Shown in pieces: positions 17,897-26,312 of a stretch of DNA of 64,000 nt (position 1 is the first letter of the stretch; each line of letters opens with the position of its first letter). Source of the DNA: Pseudomonas thivervalensis (lineage in GTDB: Bacteria; Pseudomonadota; Gammaproteobacteria; Pseudomonadales; Pseudomonadaceae); contig NZ_LHVE01000020.1 of the NCBI RefSeq assembly GCF_001269655.1, positions 372,001 to 436,000 of the forward strand. The letters are read 5' to 3'. The position numbers and the translations under genes are program-made. The notes under the pieces were generated by a model. The model was not told where the DNA came from and did not search any database. It saw only the letters and a list, made by a program, of their open reading frames with translations.

Positions 17897-19124
17897 ACCG
17901 GCTGCGACAGCAGTACAGCCCGATGCCGCTGAGCAGGCTGTAGCTGAGCAACCCGACCCAGGCCCCATGGCTCATCACAGCGCTGGCCGGCCACAACCCG
18001 GCCAACGGCGCCAGCCACACCAGCGGCAGATTCGAGGCCAGCCGCAACAGCTCCAGCTTCAGCGCCCACGGGCGATTCTCCAGGGCCACGCCCAACACGA
18101 ACAGACCGAATGCCACCGCGCCCCAGCCCAGCACCAGGGCGGCGACCGGCAGGCTGCCTTCAAGGTTCATCAAGTAACTGCCCAAGGCAATGTAGACGCA
18201 GAACTGCAGCCCCACGTACCCCTGCTGGCGAGGTTCCAGCGGCACTTCGAATTTGCGGAACCGGCTCAGGTCCGGCTTGTTCAGCGGGTATTGCGCCGCG
18301 ACATCCGCCGGGCGCCAGCCGGTGGGCATGAACCAGATCCGCAGCTTGTCCCACCAGCGCCCGGCCCGCCGCGCGTCGGCCCACAATTGGGCATAGAACT
18401 GCAGGTTGGCCCATAACGGATTCCAGCTCGCCAGGGGCGTGGTCACGCCAAAAATCACCGGTTCGTTATCGTCTTCTTCTTGGAAGGTGCCAAACAGACG
18501 GTCCCAAATAATGAACACCCCGCCGTAGTTGCGATCCATGTAGAGAGGGTTCTGTGCATGGTGGGCACGATGATTGGACGGCGTCACGAAGCACCACTCC
18601 AGCCAGCCGAGCTTGGGAATGTGCTGGGTGTGGACCCAGAACTGGTACAGCAGATTCAACGCCGCGACGCTGACGAAGACCACCAGCGGCACGCCCAGTA
18701 CGGCGAGCGGGACGTAGAAGATCCAGCTCAACAGGAACCCGGTGCTGGTCTGGCGCAGCGCGGTGGACAGGTTGTAGTCCTCGCTCTGGTGGTGCACCGA
18801 ATGGGCGGCCCAGAGGATGTTGCGCTCATGGCCCATGCGGTGCAGCCAGTAGTAGCAGAAGTCGTAGAGCACGAAGGCAAACACCCAGGTCCAGGCCCGG
18901 TCGGCGGGCAGCTCGATGACCGCCAGGTGTTCCAATGCAAAGGCATAGGTCACCAGTCCCACGCCTTTGGTCAGCAGGCCCGTGGTGGTCGACAGCACCC
19001 CGGTGCTCACGCTGTTGATCGCGTCTGCCACGCGGTAGTGGCTCACACCCCGCCAGCGATCGGCCAGCAACTCGACGGCGATCAGCACGAAGAAGAACGG
19101 CACGGCATACAGGATGAAATTCAT
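17877..19124 (-). CDS. Sterol desaturase / fatty acid hydroxylase superfamily membrane enzyme
   Basis: 415 residues, strongly hydrophobic with about eight membrane segments. The di-iron histidine clusters of the superfamily are visible: HRMGH, HSVHH and HRAHH. The arrangement resembles the alkylglycerol-monooxygenase-like bacterial members. It should hydroxylate or desaturate a lipid at the inner membrane, substrate unknown. A second hydrophobic half of about 150 residues follows the catalytic part and is not part of the minimal domain. Overlaps the end of dedA by 20 bases on the opposite strand. Confidence 0.86.
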   Translation of the reverse strand: MNFILYAVPFFFVLIAVELLADRWRGVSHYRVADAINSVSTGVLSTTTGLLTKGVGLVTYAFALEHLAVIELPADRAWTWVFAFVLYDFCYYWLHRMGHERNILWAAHSVHHQSEDYNLSTALRQTSTGFLLSWIFYVPLAVLGVPLVVFVSVAALNLLYQFWVHTQHIPKLGWLEWCFVTPSNHRAHHAQNPLYMDRNYGGVFIIWDRLFGTFQEEDDNEPVIFGVTTPLASWNPLWANLQFYAQLWADARRAGRWWDKLRIWFMPTGWRPADVAAQYPLNKPDLSRFRKFEVPLEPRQQGYVGLQFCVYIALGSYLMNLEGSLPVAALVLGWGAVAFGLFVLGVALENRPWALKLELLRLASNLPLVWLAPLAGLWPASAVMSHGAWVGLLSYSLLSGIGLYCCRSRFTRLAS

Positions 19125-19247
19125 GACGCAACCCGGGCAGGCAAGGCAGGGAGATAGTCGGCAGATTAGGTGTAGCTGCCCGATCCCCCTATGGCAACGA
19201 GTGACAAATTAGTAGACATTTAACGCCATGAATCTGGAGAAAAGCCC

Positions 19248-19916
19248 ATGAGCAAAAAAATTGCAGTGATCCTTTCCGGCTGTGGCGTGTATGACGGCGC
19301 CGAGATCCACGAAAGCGTGATCACCTTGCTGCGCCTCGATCAGCGTGGGGCGCAGGTCCAGTGCTTCGCCCCCAACATTGCCCAGTTGCATGTGATCAAT
19401 CACCTGACTGGCGAAGAAATGCCCGAGAGCCGTAACGTGCTGGTGGAGTCGGCGCGGATCGCCCGGGGCAATGTGAAGGATCTGCGTGACGCCAACGTCG
19501 AGGATTTCGACGCACTGATCGTACCCGGTGGTTTTGGCTCGGCGAAAAACCTCTCCAACTTTGCCGTCGAAGGCGCCGGCTGCACCGTCCAGCCAGAGGT
19601 CCTGGCCTTGACCGAGGCCTTTGCCGAGGCGGGCAAACCGGTCGGGCTGATCTGCATCTCTCCGGCCCTGGCGGCAAAAATTTATGGCCCGGGGGTGACC
19701 TGCACCATCGGCAACGACCCGGACACTGCGGCGGCCGTGAGCAAAATGGGTGGTACTCATGAAGATTGCGCGGTAACCGACATCGTCGAAGACCGCGCAC
19801 GCAAACTGGTCAGCACCCCGGCCTACATGCTGGCGCAGAACATCAGCGAAGCGGCTTCAGGCATCAACAAGCTGGTGGACCGGGTGTTGGAGCTGACGCA
19901 CGAGAACGACGTTTAA
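19248..19916 (+). CDS. elbB: ElbB, DJ-1/PfpI-like glyoxalase
   Basis: 222 residues matching ElbB over its length: MSKKIAVILSGCGVYDGAEIHE, PGGFGSAKNLSNFA and the nucleophile-elbow region VGLICISPALAAK. A GGAG site lies 12 bases before the ATG. ElbB is a class I glutamine-amidotransferase-like (DJ-1 superfamily) protein with reported weak glyoxalase activity and an early association with isoprenoid synthesis in E. coli; its physiological role is not settled. It stands alone, followed by a REPIN. Confidence 0.93.
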   Translation: MSKKIAVILSGCGVYDGAEIHESVITLLRLDQRGAQVQCFAPNIAQLHVINHLTGEEMPESRNVLVESARIARGNVKDLRDANVEDFDALIVPGGFGSAKNLSNFAVEGAGCTVQPEVLALTEAFAEAGKPVGLICISPALAAKIYGPGVTCTIGNDPDTAAAVSKMGGTHEDCAVTDIVEDRARKLVSTPAYMLAQNISEAASGINKLVDRVLELTHENDV

Positions 19917-19936
19917 CAGCAGCACCGCCAATCCAA

Positions 19937-20028
19937 TGTGGGAGCGAGCCTGCTCGCGATAGCGACGGTTCAGCTGGCATAGCTGCTGGCTGACACACCG
20001 CCATCGCGAGCAGGCTCGCTCCCACAGG
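19937..20028. repeat. REPIN (GAGCGAGCCTGCTCGC type)
   Basis: TGTGGGAGCGAGCCTGCTCG and its inverted copy flank a 35-base spacer that itself contains a CAGCTGG...CTGCTGGC partial dyad. It lies between the convergent elbB and yaiI genes. Confidence 0.9.
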
Positions 20029-20042
20029 GGTTTGGGCAAGTC

Positions 20043-20498
20043 TCAGGAAATTCGGGTCAAACGCGTCAGGATCCGATCCAGCGCATTGGCAAACCCCTGC
20101 TTGTCCCGCTCGCTGTACGCCGCCGGGCCCCCGCCCATGTGCCCTTGTTCACGCAAATCGGTGAACAGGTTGCGCACTGCCAGCCGTTCGCCCATGTTCT
20201 GCGCATCGAACTCCTTGCCCCGCGGGTCGAGGGCGGCAACGCCCTTCTTCACCAGCCGATCAGCCAAGGGCACGTCGCTGCAAATCACCAATTCACCCGG
20301 CACCGCGTGCTCCACCAGGTAGTCGTCCGCCGCGTCGGGGCCGCTGGGCACCACGATCAATTTCACACAAGCCAGGGCCGGCTTGATCTGCGGCTGACCG
20401 GCCACCAGTACCACCAGGAACCTGCGCTTCAGGGCGAACTTGACCACCAGTTCCTTCGCCGCCTTGGGGCAGGCGTCGGCGTCGATCCATACGCGCAT
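20043..20498 (-). CDS. YaiI/YqxD family protein (DUF188)
   Basis: 151 residues beginning MRVWIDADACPKAAKEL, the DUF188 hallmark with acidic residues of a PIN-like fold, then ICSDVPLADRLVKKGVAALDPRG. The family is small, cytoplasmic and conserved; the acidic cluster suggests metal-dependent nuclease chemistry but no activity is established. Repeats lie on both sides (19937-20028 and 20523-20589). Confidence 0.9.
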   Translation of the reverse strand: MRVWIDADACPKAAKELVVKFALKRRFLVVLVAGQPQIKPALACVKLIVVPSGPDAADDYLVEHAVPGELVICSDVPLADRLVKKGVAALDPRGKEFDAQNMGERLAVRNLFTDLREQGHMGGGPAAYSERDKQGFANALDRILTRLTRIS

Positions 20499-20522
20499 TG
20501 AGTGGTTTCCTCTATTTAAAAA

Positions 20523-20589
20523 GCATCGCGAGCAAGCTCGCTCCCACAGGGACAGCCTACCTCCTGTGGGAGCGAGCTTGCTCGCGATG
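20523..20589. repeat. REPIN (GAGCGAGCTTGCTCGC type)
   Basis: ATCGCGAGCAAGCTCGCTCC and its exact inverted partner flank a short spacer, forming a hairpin of about 67 bases between yaiI and the FTR1 gene. Confidence 0.9.
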
Positions 20590-20612
20590 ATGAGCGCAGC
20601 GAATGCTGTTGT

Positions 20613-22511
20613 TCAGGAAACCTGGACCCGGCGCTTCTCCGCCACCCAACTGCGCCCATACAGCACCACGATCGCCAGGATCGCCACCACTTGGGCGGCC
20701 AGCGAATAGGCATCGGCATGAATGCCCAGCCAGTCGAAGTCGAAGAACGCCACCGGATGGGTGCCGAAGATCCCGGCTTCCTGCAAGGCCTTCACGCCAT
20801 GACCGGCGAATACCACCGACAGTGCGCACAGCAACGCGGCGTTGATGCTGAAGAACAGCGCCAGTGGCAGTTTCGCCGAGCCGCGCAGGATCACCCAGGC
20901 CAGCCCCACCAGCAACACCAGCGCCGTCGCGCCGCCGGCCAGCACGGCGTTATGCCCGGCAGGGCCCGCTTGCAGCCACAGGGTTTCGTAGAACAGGATC
21001 ACTTCGAACAGTTCGCGATAGACCGAGAAGAACGCCAGGATCGCAAAACCGAACCGGCCGCCGCCGCCCACCAGGCTGCTCTTGATGTAATCCTGCCAGG
21101 CCGCCGCGTGGCGACGGTCGTGCATCCAGACGCCCAGCCACAGCACCATCACACTGGCGAACAGCGCCGTCGCGCCTTCGAGCAGTTCACGTTGGGCACC
21201 GCTGACGTCGATCACATACGCCGCCAGGCCCCAGGTCGCCAGGCCAGCCAGCAATGCCAGGCCCCAACCGACATTGACGCTGCGCACCGCCGACTGCTGG
21301 CCGGTGTTGCGCAGGAACGCCAGGATCGCCGCCAGCACCAGGATCGCTTCCAGCCCTTCGCGCAGCAGGATCAGCAAGCCGGAGATGTAGCTCAGCGACC
21401 AGCTCAAGCCATCGCCGCCCAGCAAGCCGGCGGACTCCGTCAACTTGGCCTTGGCTGTGTCCAGGCGCTGTTCAGCCTGTTCCACCGGCAAACCGTCCTG
21501 CAGCGACTGACGGTAGGCCATCAAGGCCTTTTCGGTGTCCTTGCGCACATTGGCGTCGACGTTGTCCAGCGAGCTTTCCACCAGCTCGAAACCTTCCAGG
21601 TAAGCCGCTACCGACAGGTCATAGGCCTGGTCATGGTCACCGGCGCGATACGCCGCGATGCTTTTGTCCAGGGTCGCGGCCGTGTAGTCGAGCAACTGCG
21701 CCGGGCCACGTTGTACCTGCGGCGGCTGGGCCCGCTGGGCACGGAATGTCGCCGCTGCGGCGGGGCCTTGCGCGGCGAGGACTTCGGCCGGGGTCTGGCG
21801 CGCCAGGTCAGCGAGGTTGAAGGCCTGTTCACTTTTGGCTGCGGCCGGATCGGCGCTGAAACTGGCGATATAGGTCGCCAGGTCCCAGCGCTGACGGTCG
21901 TCGAGCTGATCGGCGAAGGCTGGCATGTCGGTGCCTTCAACCCCCATGCCGAGGGTGTTGTAGATCGCATAGAGACTCAGGCGGTCCAGGCGCTGGGCGT
22001 CGCGCAAATTGGCAGGCGGCGGTTCCATGCCGACACCGGCAGGCCCGTCGCCGGCACCGTTGGCGCCGTGGCACACCGAGCAGTTCTGCGCATACAGCGG
22101 CGCGCCGCGGGCGGGATCCGGGGTGATGACCGGCGCCTGGCTGACTTCATACGCCACCGCCAGCTTGGCTCCCAATTGCCGCGCCAGACGGGCAACATCG
22201 CCGCCGTCCTGGCGTTGGGTAATCGCGGAGCGCAAGTTGCCGATGCCCTGGACCAGTTCGTCCTTTTCCGGCTTGGCCGGCAGCCCGGCGATCAACCCTT
22301 CCAGTGCCTGGGTAAATTCCAGCTGCTCACGGTATTCCGCATCGTCGATGACCTTGCCCGCCTCGACCGTGGCCGGGTAATCCGCCCCGATGTAATCCAA
22401 CAAATGCAGCGCCTGAGGGGCACTCTCGACGGTATCGGCCAGCAGCGAAGTGCTGCACAGCGCAAGCAATGGCAGTACAAGCCAGGCCAGGAAACGAAAC
22501 GGCACAGTCAT
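20613..22511 (-). CDS. Cytochrome c-FTR1 iron permease fusion
   Basis: 632 residues. A signal peptide (1-25) leads to a periplasmic region with a cytochrome c haem site CSVCH at 144-148 and a Met ligand candidate in DMPAFADQL (195-203). A helical spacer follows, then the FTR1/EfeU-type permease with REGLE at 384-388 and a second R-E-L-F-E motif at 499-503, the paired glutamate motifs that carry ferric iron. The fused cytochrome probably provides electron transfer for ferrous-iron oxidation coupled to uptake, as the separate oxidase does in yeast Fet3-Ftr1; this role is inferred. No efeO or efeB is adjacent. Confidence 0.9.
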   Translation of the reverse strand: MTVPFRFLAWLVLPLLALCSTSLLADTVESAPQALHLLDYIGADYPATVEAGKVIDDAEYREQLEFTQALEGLIAGLPAKPEKDELVQGIGNLRSAITQRQDGGDVARLARQLGAKLAVAYEVSQAPVITPDPARGAPLYAQNCSVCHGANGAGDGPAGVGMEPPPANLRDAQRLDRLSLYAIYNTLGMGVEGTDMPAFADQLDDRQRWDLATYIASFSADPAAAKSEQAFNLADLARQTPAEVLAAQGPAAAATFRAQRAQPPQVQRGPAQLLDYTAATLDKSIAAYRAGDHDQAYDLSVAAYLEGFELVESSLDNVDANVRKDTEKALMAYRQSLQDGLPVEQAEQRLDTAKAKLTESAGLLGGDGLSWSLSYISGLLILLREGLEAILVLAAILAFLRNTGQQSAVRSVNVGWGLALLAGLATWGLAAYVIDVSGAQRELLEGATALFASVMVLWLGVWMHDRRHAAAWQDYIKSSLVGGGGRFGFAILAFFSVYRELFEVILFYETLWLQAGPAGHNAVLAGGATALVLLVGLAWVILRGSAKLPLALFFSINAALLCALSVVFAGHGVKALQEAGIFGTHPVAFFDFDWLGIHADAYSLAAQVVAILAIVVLYGRSWVAEKRRVQVS

Positions 22512-22820
22512 GAATGACTCTCAGTTGGTAATAAGAAGTAACACATTGTTCACTTCCAATGGCTTTGGCTCAAGGGCTGATGTGTTCTAGCGGTCTGTTT
22601 TCATCGGATTTTCATGCTTTGGAGGTGATGTCACAAAAACGGCATTTAGGAATTGAAAAGCCATTACATAGCCAAGCGCCATGTTTATAATCCGGCGGCC
22701 TTCTTATCATTTGACGGCATAAAAGCTCCTCTTTTCATGAGGAACCGACAGCGTCATGACGCTCGTCCGTGGGATCGCTCCAGCCCGACCCGCACACCTT
22801 GGCTGCTATCAGGGAAGAAA
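22512..22820. other. Divergent intergenic region, FTR1 fusion / lipoprotein cluster
   Basis: 309 bases between the divergently transcribed FTR1 gene and the lipoprotein cluster. The part near 22520-22690 is distinctly AT-rich and holds the sigma-70 promoter candidate described separately. No Fur-box-like dyad that I would defend was seen before the FTR1 gene. No gene is visible. Confidence 0.55.
22663..22691 (+). promoter_or_regulatory. Sigma-70-type promoter for the lipoprotein cluster
   Basis: A perfect TATAAT (22686-22691) follows ATTACA (22663-22668, four of six matches to TTGACA) after exactly 17 bases. Transcription would start near 22698, giving a leader of about 120 bases before the ATG at 22821. 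Confidence 0.65.
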
Positions 22821-24221
22821 ATGTTCATGGCATCCCGTGCCGTTCTTTCGGTCGCCCTTGGCGCGATCACCTTGTTGTCCGGCTGCGCGGCCTTTCGCAA
22901 CTACGACAGCGAACTGGCCCAGACCAACCAGCAATTGGCGTCCGGCAACGTCGACGGCGCGTTGACCCTGCTGGAAAAGAACAATTCCAGCCAAGACAAA
23001 GACCTGCTGTACTACTTCGAGAAAGGTGAGCTGCTGCGTGCCAAGGGCGATTTGTCCGGCAGCCAGACAGCCTGGAGCAGCGCCGACCAGCAGGTGGGCC
23101 AGTGGGAAGATGCAGTCAAGCTCGACACGGCCAAGTACCTGGCCCAGTTCGGCAGTTTCCTGGTCAATGATAAAGTCCGCCGCTACGAAGGCTACGACTA
23201 CGAAAAGGTCATGCTGACCACACAGATGGCCCTGAACCTGCTGGCGGTGAATGACTTCGACGGCGCGCGGACCCAGATCAAGAAGACCCACGAACGCGAA
23301 GCGGTGATCGCCGACCTGCGGGACAAGGAATACCTCAAGCGCGAGGAAGAAGCCGAGAAACAAGGGGTCAAGACCGAATACAAGGACCTCCAGGGTTATC
23401 CGGTGGCCAGTCTCGACGCCCCGGAAGTGGTCAGCCTCAAGAACAGTTACCAGAGCGCGTTCAGCCATTACCTGGCCGGTTTCGTCTACGAAGCCCTGGG
23501 TGAAAAGGACCTGGCCGCACCGGGTTATCGCAAGGCCGCCGAACTGCGTCCCAACACGCCATTGCTGGAGCAGGCCCTGCGTGACCTCGACAAACCCGCC
23601 GCCAAGAGCGATGACAGCGACATCCTGATCGTGGTGCAGAGTGGCCTGGCGCCGTCTCGGGACTCGATCCGCATCCCTCTGCCCTTGCCAATCAGCGGCA
23701 ACCTGGTCATCACGCCATTGTCGTTCCCGCTGATCAAGCCTGACACCTCCACGGCCACCTTCGGCCAGATCGGTGTCGACGGTCGTCAGCTGGACCTGAC
23801 CCAACTCAACAGCACCACCGCCATGTCTCGCCGGGCCCTGCGCGACGACATGCCGGGCATCATCCTGCGCACCACCGTGCGCGCCGTCACCCGTGGCGTG
23901 GCGCAAAAGCAGATCAACGAAACCAACCCCCTGGCCGGCCTGGCCGTCGGCCTCACCTCGGCCGTACTCGAAGGGGCCGACACCCGGACCTGGCGCACCC
24001 TGCCCGACTACACCCAGGTGGTGCGCCTGCGCCTGAAGAAAGGTGAGCACCAGGTCACCCTGCCAAGCGCGGTGGGCGGCTCGGTGGTCAAGATCACCGT
24101 CGACCAGCGCTACCAGGTCATCAGCCTGCGGGCGGTGGGTAACCAGGTGTTCGCCGGCGGCCTGGCGGCCCAGGTGATACCAGGCACCACCCCGACCGCC
24201 ATTGCCCTCAAGCAACCTTAA
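22821..24221 (+). CDS. TPR-containing outer-membrane lipoprotein (COG3014 family)
   Basis: 466 residues from ATG 22821, chosen because AGGGAAG precedes it and a lipoprotein signal follows (lipobox LLSGC, Cys22). Residues about 35-260 are helical and tetratricopeptide-like (NQQLASGNVDGALTLLEKN, YLAGFVYEALGEKDLAAPGYRKA). The C-terminal half is a beta-rich domain of unknown fold that shares no motif I recognise. The protein belongs to the uncharacterised COG3014 group. It opens a cluster with YcfL-like and LpoB-like genes, which suggests a role in cell-envelope assembly, possibly as a docking protein for the others. Function is not known. Confidence 0.85.
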   Translation: MFMASRAVLSVALGAITLLSGCAAFRNYDSELAQTNQQLASGNVDGALTLLEKNNSSQDKDLLYYFEKGELLRAKGDLSGSQTAWSSADQQVGQWEDAVKLDTAKYLAQFGSFLVNDKVRRYEGYDYEKVMLTTQMALNLLAVNDFDGARTQIKKTHEREAVIADLRDKEYLKREEEAEKQGVKTEYKDLQGYPVASLDAPEVVSLKNSYQSAFSHYLAGFVYEALGEKDLAAPGYRKAAELRPNTPLLEQALRDLDKPAAKSDDSDILIVVQSGLAPSRDSIRIPLPLPISGNLVITPLSFPLIKPDTSTATFGQIGVDGRQLDLTQLNSTTAMSRRALRDDMPGIILRTTVRAVTRGVAQKQINETNPLAGLAVGLTSAVLEGADTRTWRTLPDYTQVVRLRLKKGEHQVTLPSAVGGSVVKITVDQRYQVISLRAVGNQVFAGGLAAQVIPGTTPTAIALKQP

Positions 24222-24239
24222 GAACGGAGTCTTGTTCAC

Positions 24240-24611
24240 ATGCGTTTAAAACTGATCGCCGTCGGTGCCCTGGCCTTGCTGGCCGGTTGCGCCACCCCGC
24301 CACCACCGGAGCCAGGCAGCGCCGCGAGCAAGGTCGTGGCGATGGGCAAGACCAAGAACATCGTGGTCGGTGCCATGCGCGTGGCCCGGGAAAACGGCTA
24401 CATGACCGTCAATGTCCAGTTGAGCAACACCAGCTACAACAACAAGACGATGTACTACCGCTTTGCCTGGCTGGGGCCGGAAGGTTTTCCGATCGCCGAG
24501 GAAGAAACCTGGAAAAGCCTGACGCTATACGGCGAACAGACCAGCTTCCTGCCGGCCATCGCACCGACCCCCAAGGCCGTGGATTTCCGTTTGGAAATCA
24601 ATACCCCTTGA
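24240..24611 (+). CDS. YcfL-family lipoprotein (DUF1425)
   Basis: 123 residues with a lipobox LLAGC (Cys17) and a proline-rich segment just after it. The remaining 95 residues resemble DUF1425/YcfL: VQLSNTSYNNKTMYYRFAWLGPEGFPI and TSFLPAIAPTPKAVDFRL. In E. coli ycfL lies directly before lpoB (ycfM), as it does here. Starts 18 bases after the TPR lipoprotein gene. The fold suggests an immunoglobulin-like beta sandwich; the role is unknown. Confidence 0.85.
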   Translation: MRLKLIAVGALALLAGCATPPPPEPGSAASKVVAMGKTKNIVVGAMRVARENGYMTVNVQLSNTSYNNKTMYYRFAWLGPEGFPIAEEETWKSLTLYGEQTSFLPAIAPTPKAVDFRLEINTP

Positions 24612-24645
24612 GCCTGATCCCGGTCAGCCAAGCCAACACCGGCCC

Positions 24646-24739
24646 CGTGGCGAGGGAGCTTGCTCCCGCTGGGGCGCGAAGCGGCCCCAAAATCTTGCGG
24701 TTGCTACGTAACCGAGCGGGAGCAAGCTCCCTCGCCACA
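24646..24739. repeat. REPIN inside the lipoprotein cluster
   Basis: A standard inverted pair of GAGGGAGCTTGCTCCC units lies between the YcfL-like and LpoB-like genes. It interrupts an otherwise tightly spaced gene set and could stabilise or attenuate the upstream transcript. Confidence 0.9.
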
Positions 24740-24817
24740 GGGATCGTCGGCACAAGTTCCTTTGCTGATCGGCATTGCACCTGAGCCCATATTCATTCAG
24801 TTTTCGAGAGCACCCAT

Positions 24818-25405
24818 ATGTTCGTACGCATTTCCTCCCTCGCCCTCGCCGCCCTGCTAGTCAGCGGCTGTGCCAACAACTCGCCGGTCTTGGGCAACAA
24901 GAACATCAGCTACGGCGATACCAAGGCCGTGGAAACCGTGACCAACGAGTTCGGCTCCACCGACCTGCAGATGATCGCCGAGTCCATGACCCGTTCCCTG
25001 GCCCAGTCCGGCATCTTGCAGGGTCGCCCGGTGGTCCAGGTCTATGACGTGAAGAACAAGACCAGCGAATACATCGACACCCGCGAAATCACCACCAGCA
25101 TCAAGACCCAGCTGATGAAGACCGGCGCCGCCCGTTTCGCCAGCGACAACACCGCCATGGAGAGCCAGGTCGACCAGCTCAAGCTGCAGAACCAGAGCGG
25201 CCTGTACAAGAAAAGCACCGTGGCCAAGACCGGCAACATGATCGCTGCCAAGTACCGCCTCGAGGGCTCCATCAGCTCGATCGTCAAGCGCAGCAGCGAC
25301 TACAAGGACGTCTTCTACAAATTCAGCCTGCAATTGATCGACGTCGAGAGCGGCCTGGCCGAGTGGATGGACGAAAAAGAAATCCGCAAGACCACGGAGC
25401 GCTAA
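24818..25405 (+). CDS. lpoB: LpoB-family penicillin-binding-protein activator lipoprotein
   Basis: 195 residues with lipobox LVSGC (Cys18). The mature part matches the LpoB/YcfM family: TDLQMIAESMTRSLAQSGIL, PVVQVYDVKNKTSEYIDT, MIAAKYRLEGSISSIV and YKFSLQLIDVESGLAEW. Unlike E. coli LpoB it has almost no proline-rich linker between the lipid anchor and the globular domain, so its reach through the peptidoglycan would be short. In enterobacteria LpoB activates PBP1b from the outer membrane; in P. aeruginosa a different protein, LpoP, does that job, so the target of this one is open. Followed after 3 bases by the next gene. Confidence 0.85.
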   Translation: MFVRISSLALAALLVSGCANNSPVLGNKNISYGDTKAVETVTNEFGSTDLQMIAESMTRSLAQSGILQGRPVVQVYDVKNKTSEYIDTREITTSIKTQLMKTGAARFASDNTAMESQVDQLKLQNQSGLYKKSTVAKTGNMIAAKYRLEGSISSIVKRSSDYKDVFYKFSLQLIDVESGLAEWMDEKEIRKTTER

Positions 25406-25408
25406 GCC

Positions 25409-26152
25409 ATGCGCACATGGATAGGCATCATGGCCCTGGCCTGCGCATTCAGCGCGCAGGCGGCCCCAAAAGTCGCAGTGACCGACCTGGCGTACCAGGA
25501 ACGGGTGGAGGAGTACATCCACACCGTTTCGGCGCAAAGCAACTTCCAGGCGAACCCTTACAGCGCCAGCGCTTCCTCGAGCTACGACGAGATGGAAGCC
25601 ACCAGCAGCTACATCGAACAGGGCGAACTGCGCAAGTTCACCGGTGACATCAAGGGCGAGATCCTGCGCAGCGGGATGTTCCAACTGACCCAGGGCACGC
25701 CCCACACCGCGGCGTCCAATGGCGACGTGTATGACGTGATCAAGCGCATCAAGGCCGGCAACTTCAAGGGTGCCGACTACGTGCTGTTCGGCACGGTGTC
25801 GGACATCGACTTCACCCGCGACATCAACGAGCTGGCCAATACCGACAGCTACTCGGCTGTGCTGGCGTTGACCCTGGTGGCGGACTTCAGCCTGATCAAC
25901 ACCAAGACGTATGAAATCACCTCGGCCTTTACGGCCATGGGCGAAGGCCAGGACACCAAGTTGCTGAACCACCGGGACGTGCACATCAGCCTCAACCGTC
26001 CACGGGTGGTACGCGAGGTGTCCAAGGCGCTGGGTGAAGACGTGGCACGGCAACTGAGCGAACAGCTCGGCGGCCCGAGCTATGAACAACCTGGCGAGCC
26101 GGTGCAGCGCAACAACCTGCCTCGGGATACCGCGCCGGTGATCTTGCGCTAA
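25409..26152 (+). CDS. Secreted CsgG/LpoB-like periplasmic protein
   Basis: 247 residues with a cleavable signal peptide (1-18, SAQA) and no lipobox. The mature part, with PKVAVTDLAYQE, YVLFGTVSDIDF and VLALTLVADFSLINTKTYEI, resembles the CsgG/LpoB alpha-beta fold: it looks like a soluble, longer paralogue of the preceding LpoB-like lipoprotein. A serine/tyrosine-rich insertion (about 45-75) is unusual. It begins 3 bases after lpoB, so the two are surely co-translated. Function unknown; interaction with the upstream lipoproteins is inferred from the operon. Confidence 0.78.
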   Translation: MRTWIGIMALACAFSAQAAPKVAVTDLAYQERVEEYIHTVSAQSNFQANPYSASASSSYDEMEATSSYIEQGELRKFTGDIKGEILRSGMFQLTQGTPHTAASNGDVYDVIKRIKAGNFKGADYVLFGTVSDIDFTRDINELANTDSYSAVLALTLVADFSLINTKTYEITSAFTAMGEGQDTKLLNHRDVHISLNRPRVVREVSKALGEDVARQLSEQLGGPSYEQPGEPVQRNNLPRDTAPVILR

Positions 26153-26183
26153 GGCATACCGTCGGGTAGCTGTTTAGCGGCTC

Positions 26184-26303
26184 TTGTGGCGAGCTAGCTG
26201 TTTTGGCTTCTGTGATGAGCTGAATGCTTTTGTGGCGAGGGAGCTTGCTCCCTCGCCACAAAAGCCCTCTACAAAAGCCAGCCACAAAAGCTACCTCGCC
26301 ACA
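26184..26303. repeat. Nested REP palindromes
   Basis: A near-perfect 40-base palindrome (26226-26265, two GAGGGAGC/GCTCCCTC arms joined with no spacer) is flanked by degenerate half-units GTGGCGAGCTAGC (left) and CTACCTCGCCACAG (right). It lies between the convergent lipoprotein cluster and LysE-type gene. Confidence 0.85.
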
Positions 26304-26312
26304 GATTTTGCT

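Noticed and set aside
20691..22517. 608-codon open frame on the plus strand
   Set aside because: Antisense to the cytochrome c-FTR1 gene, which has clear haem and REGLE motifs in its own frame.
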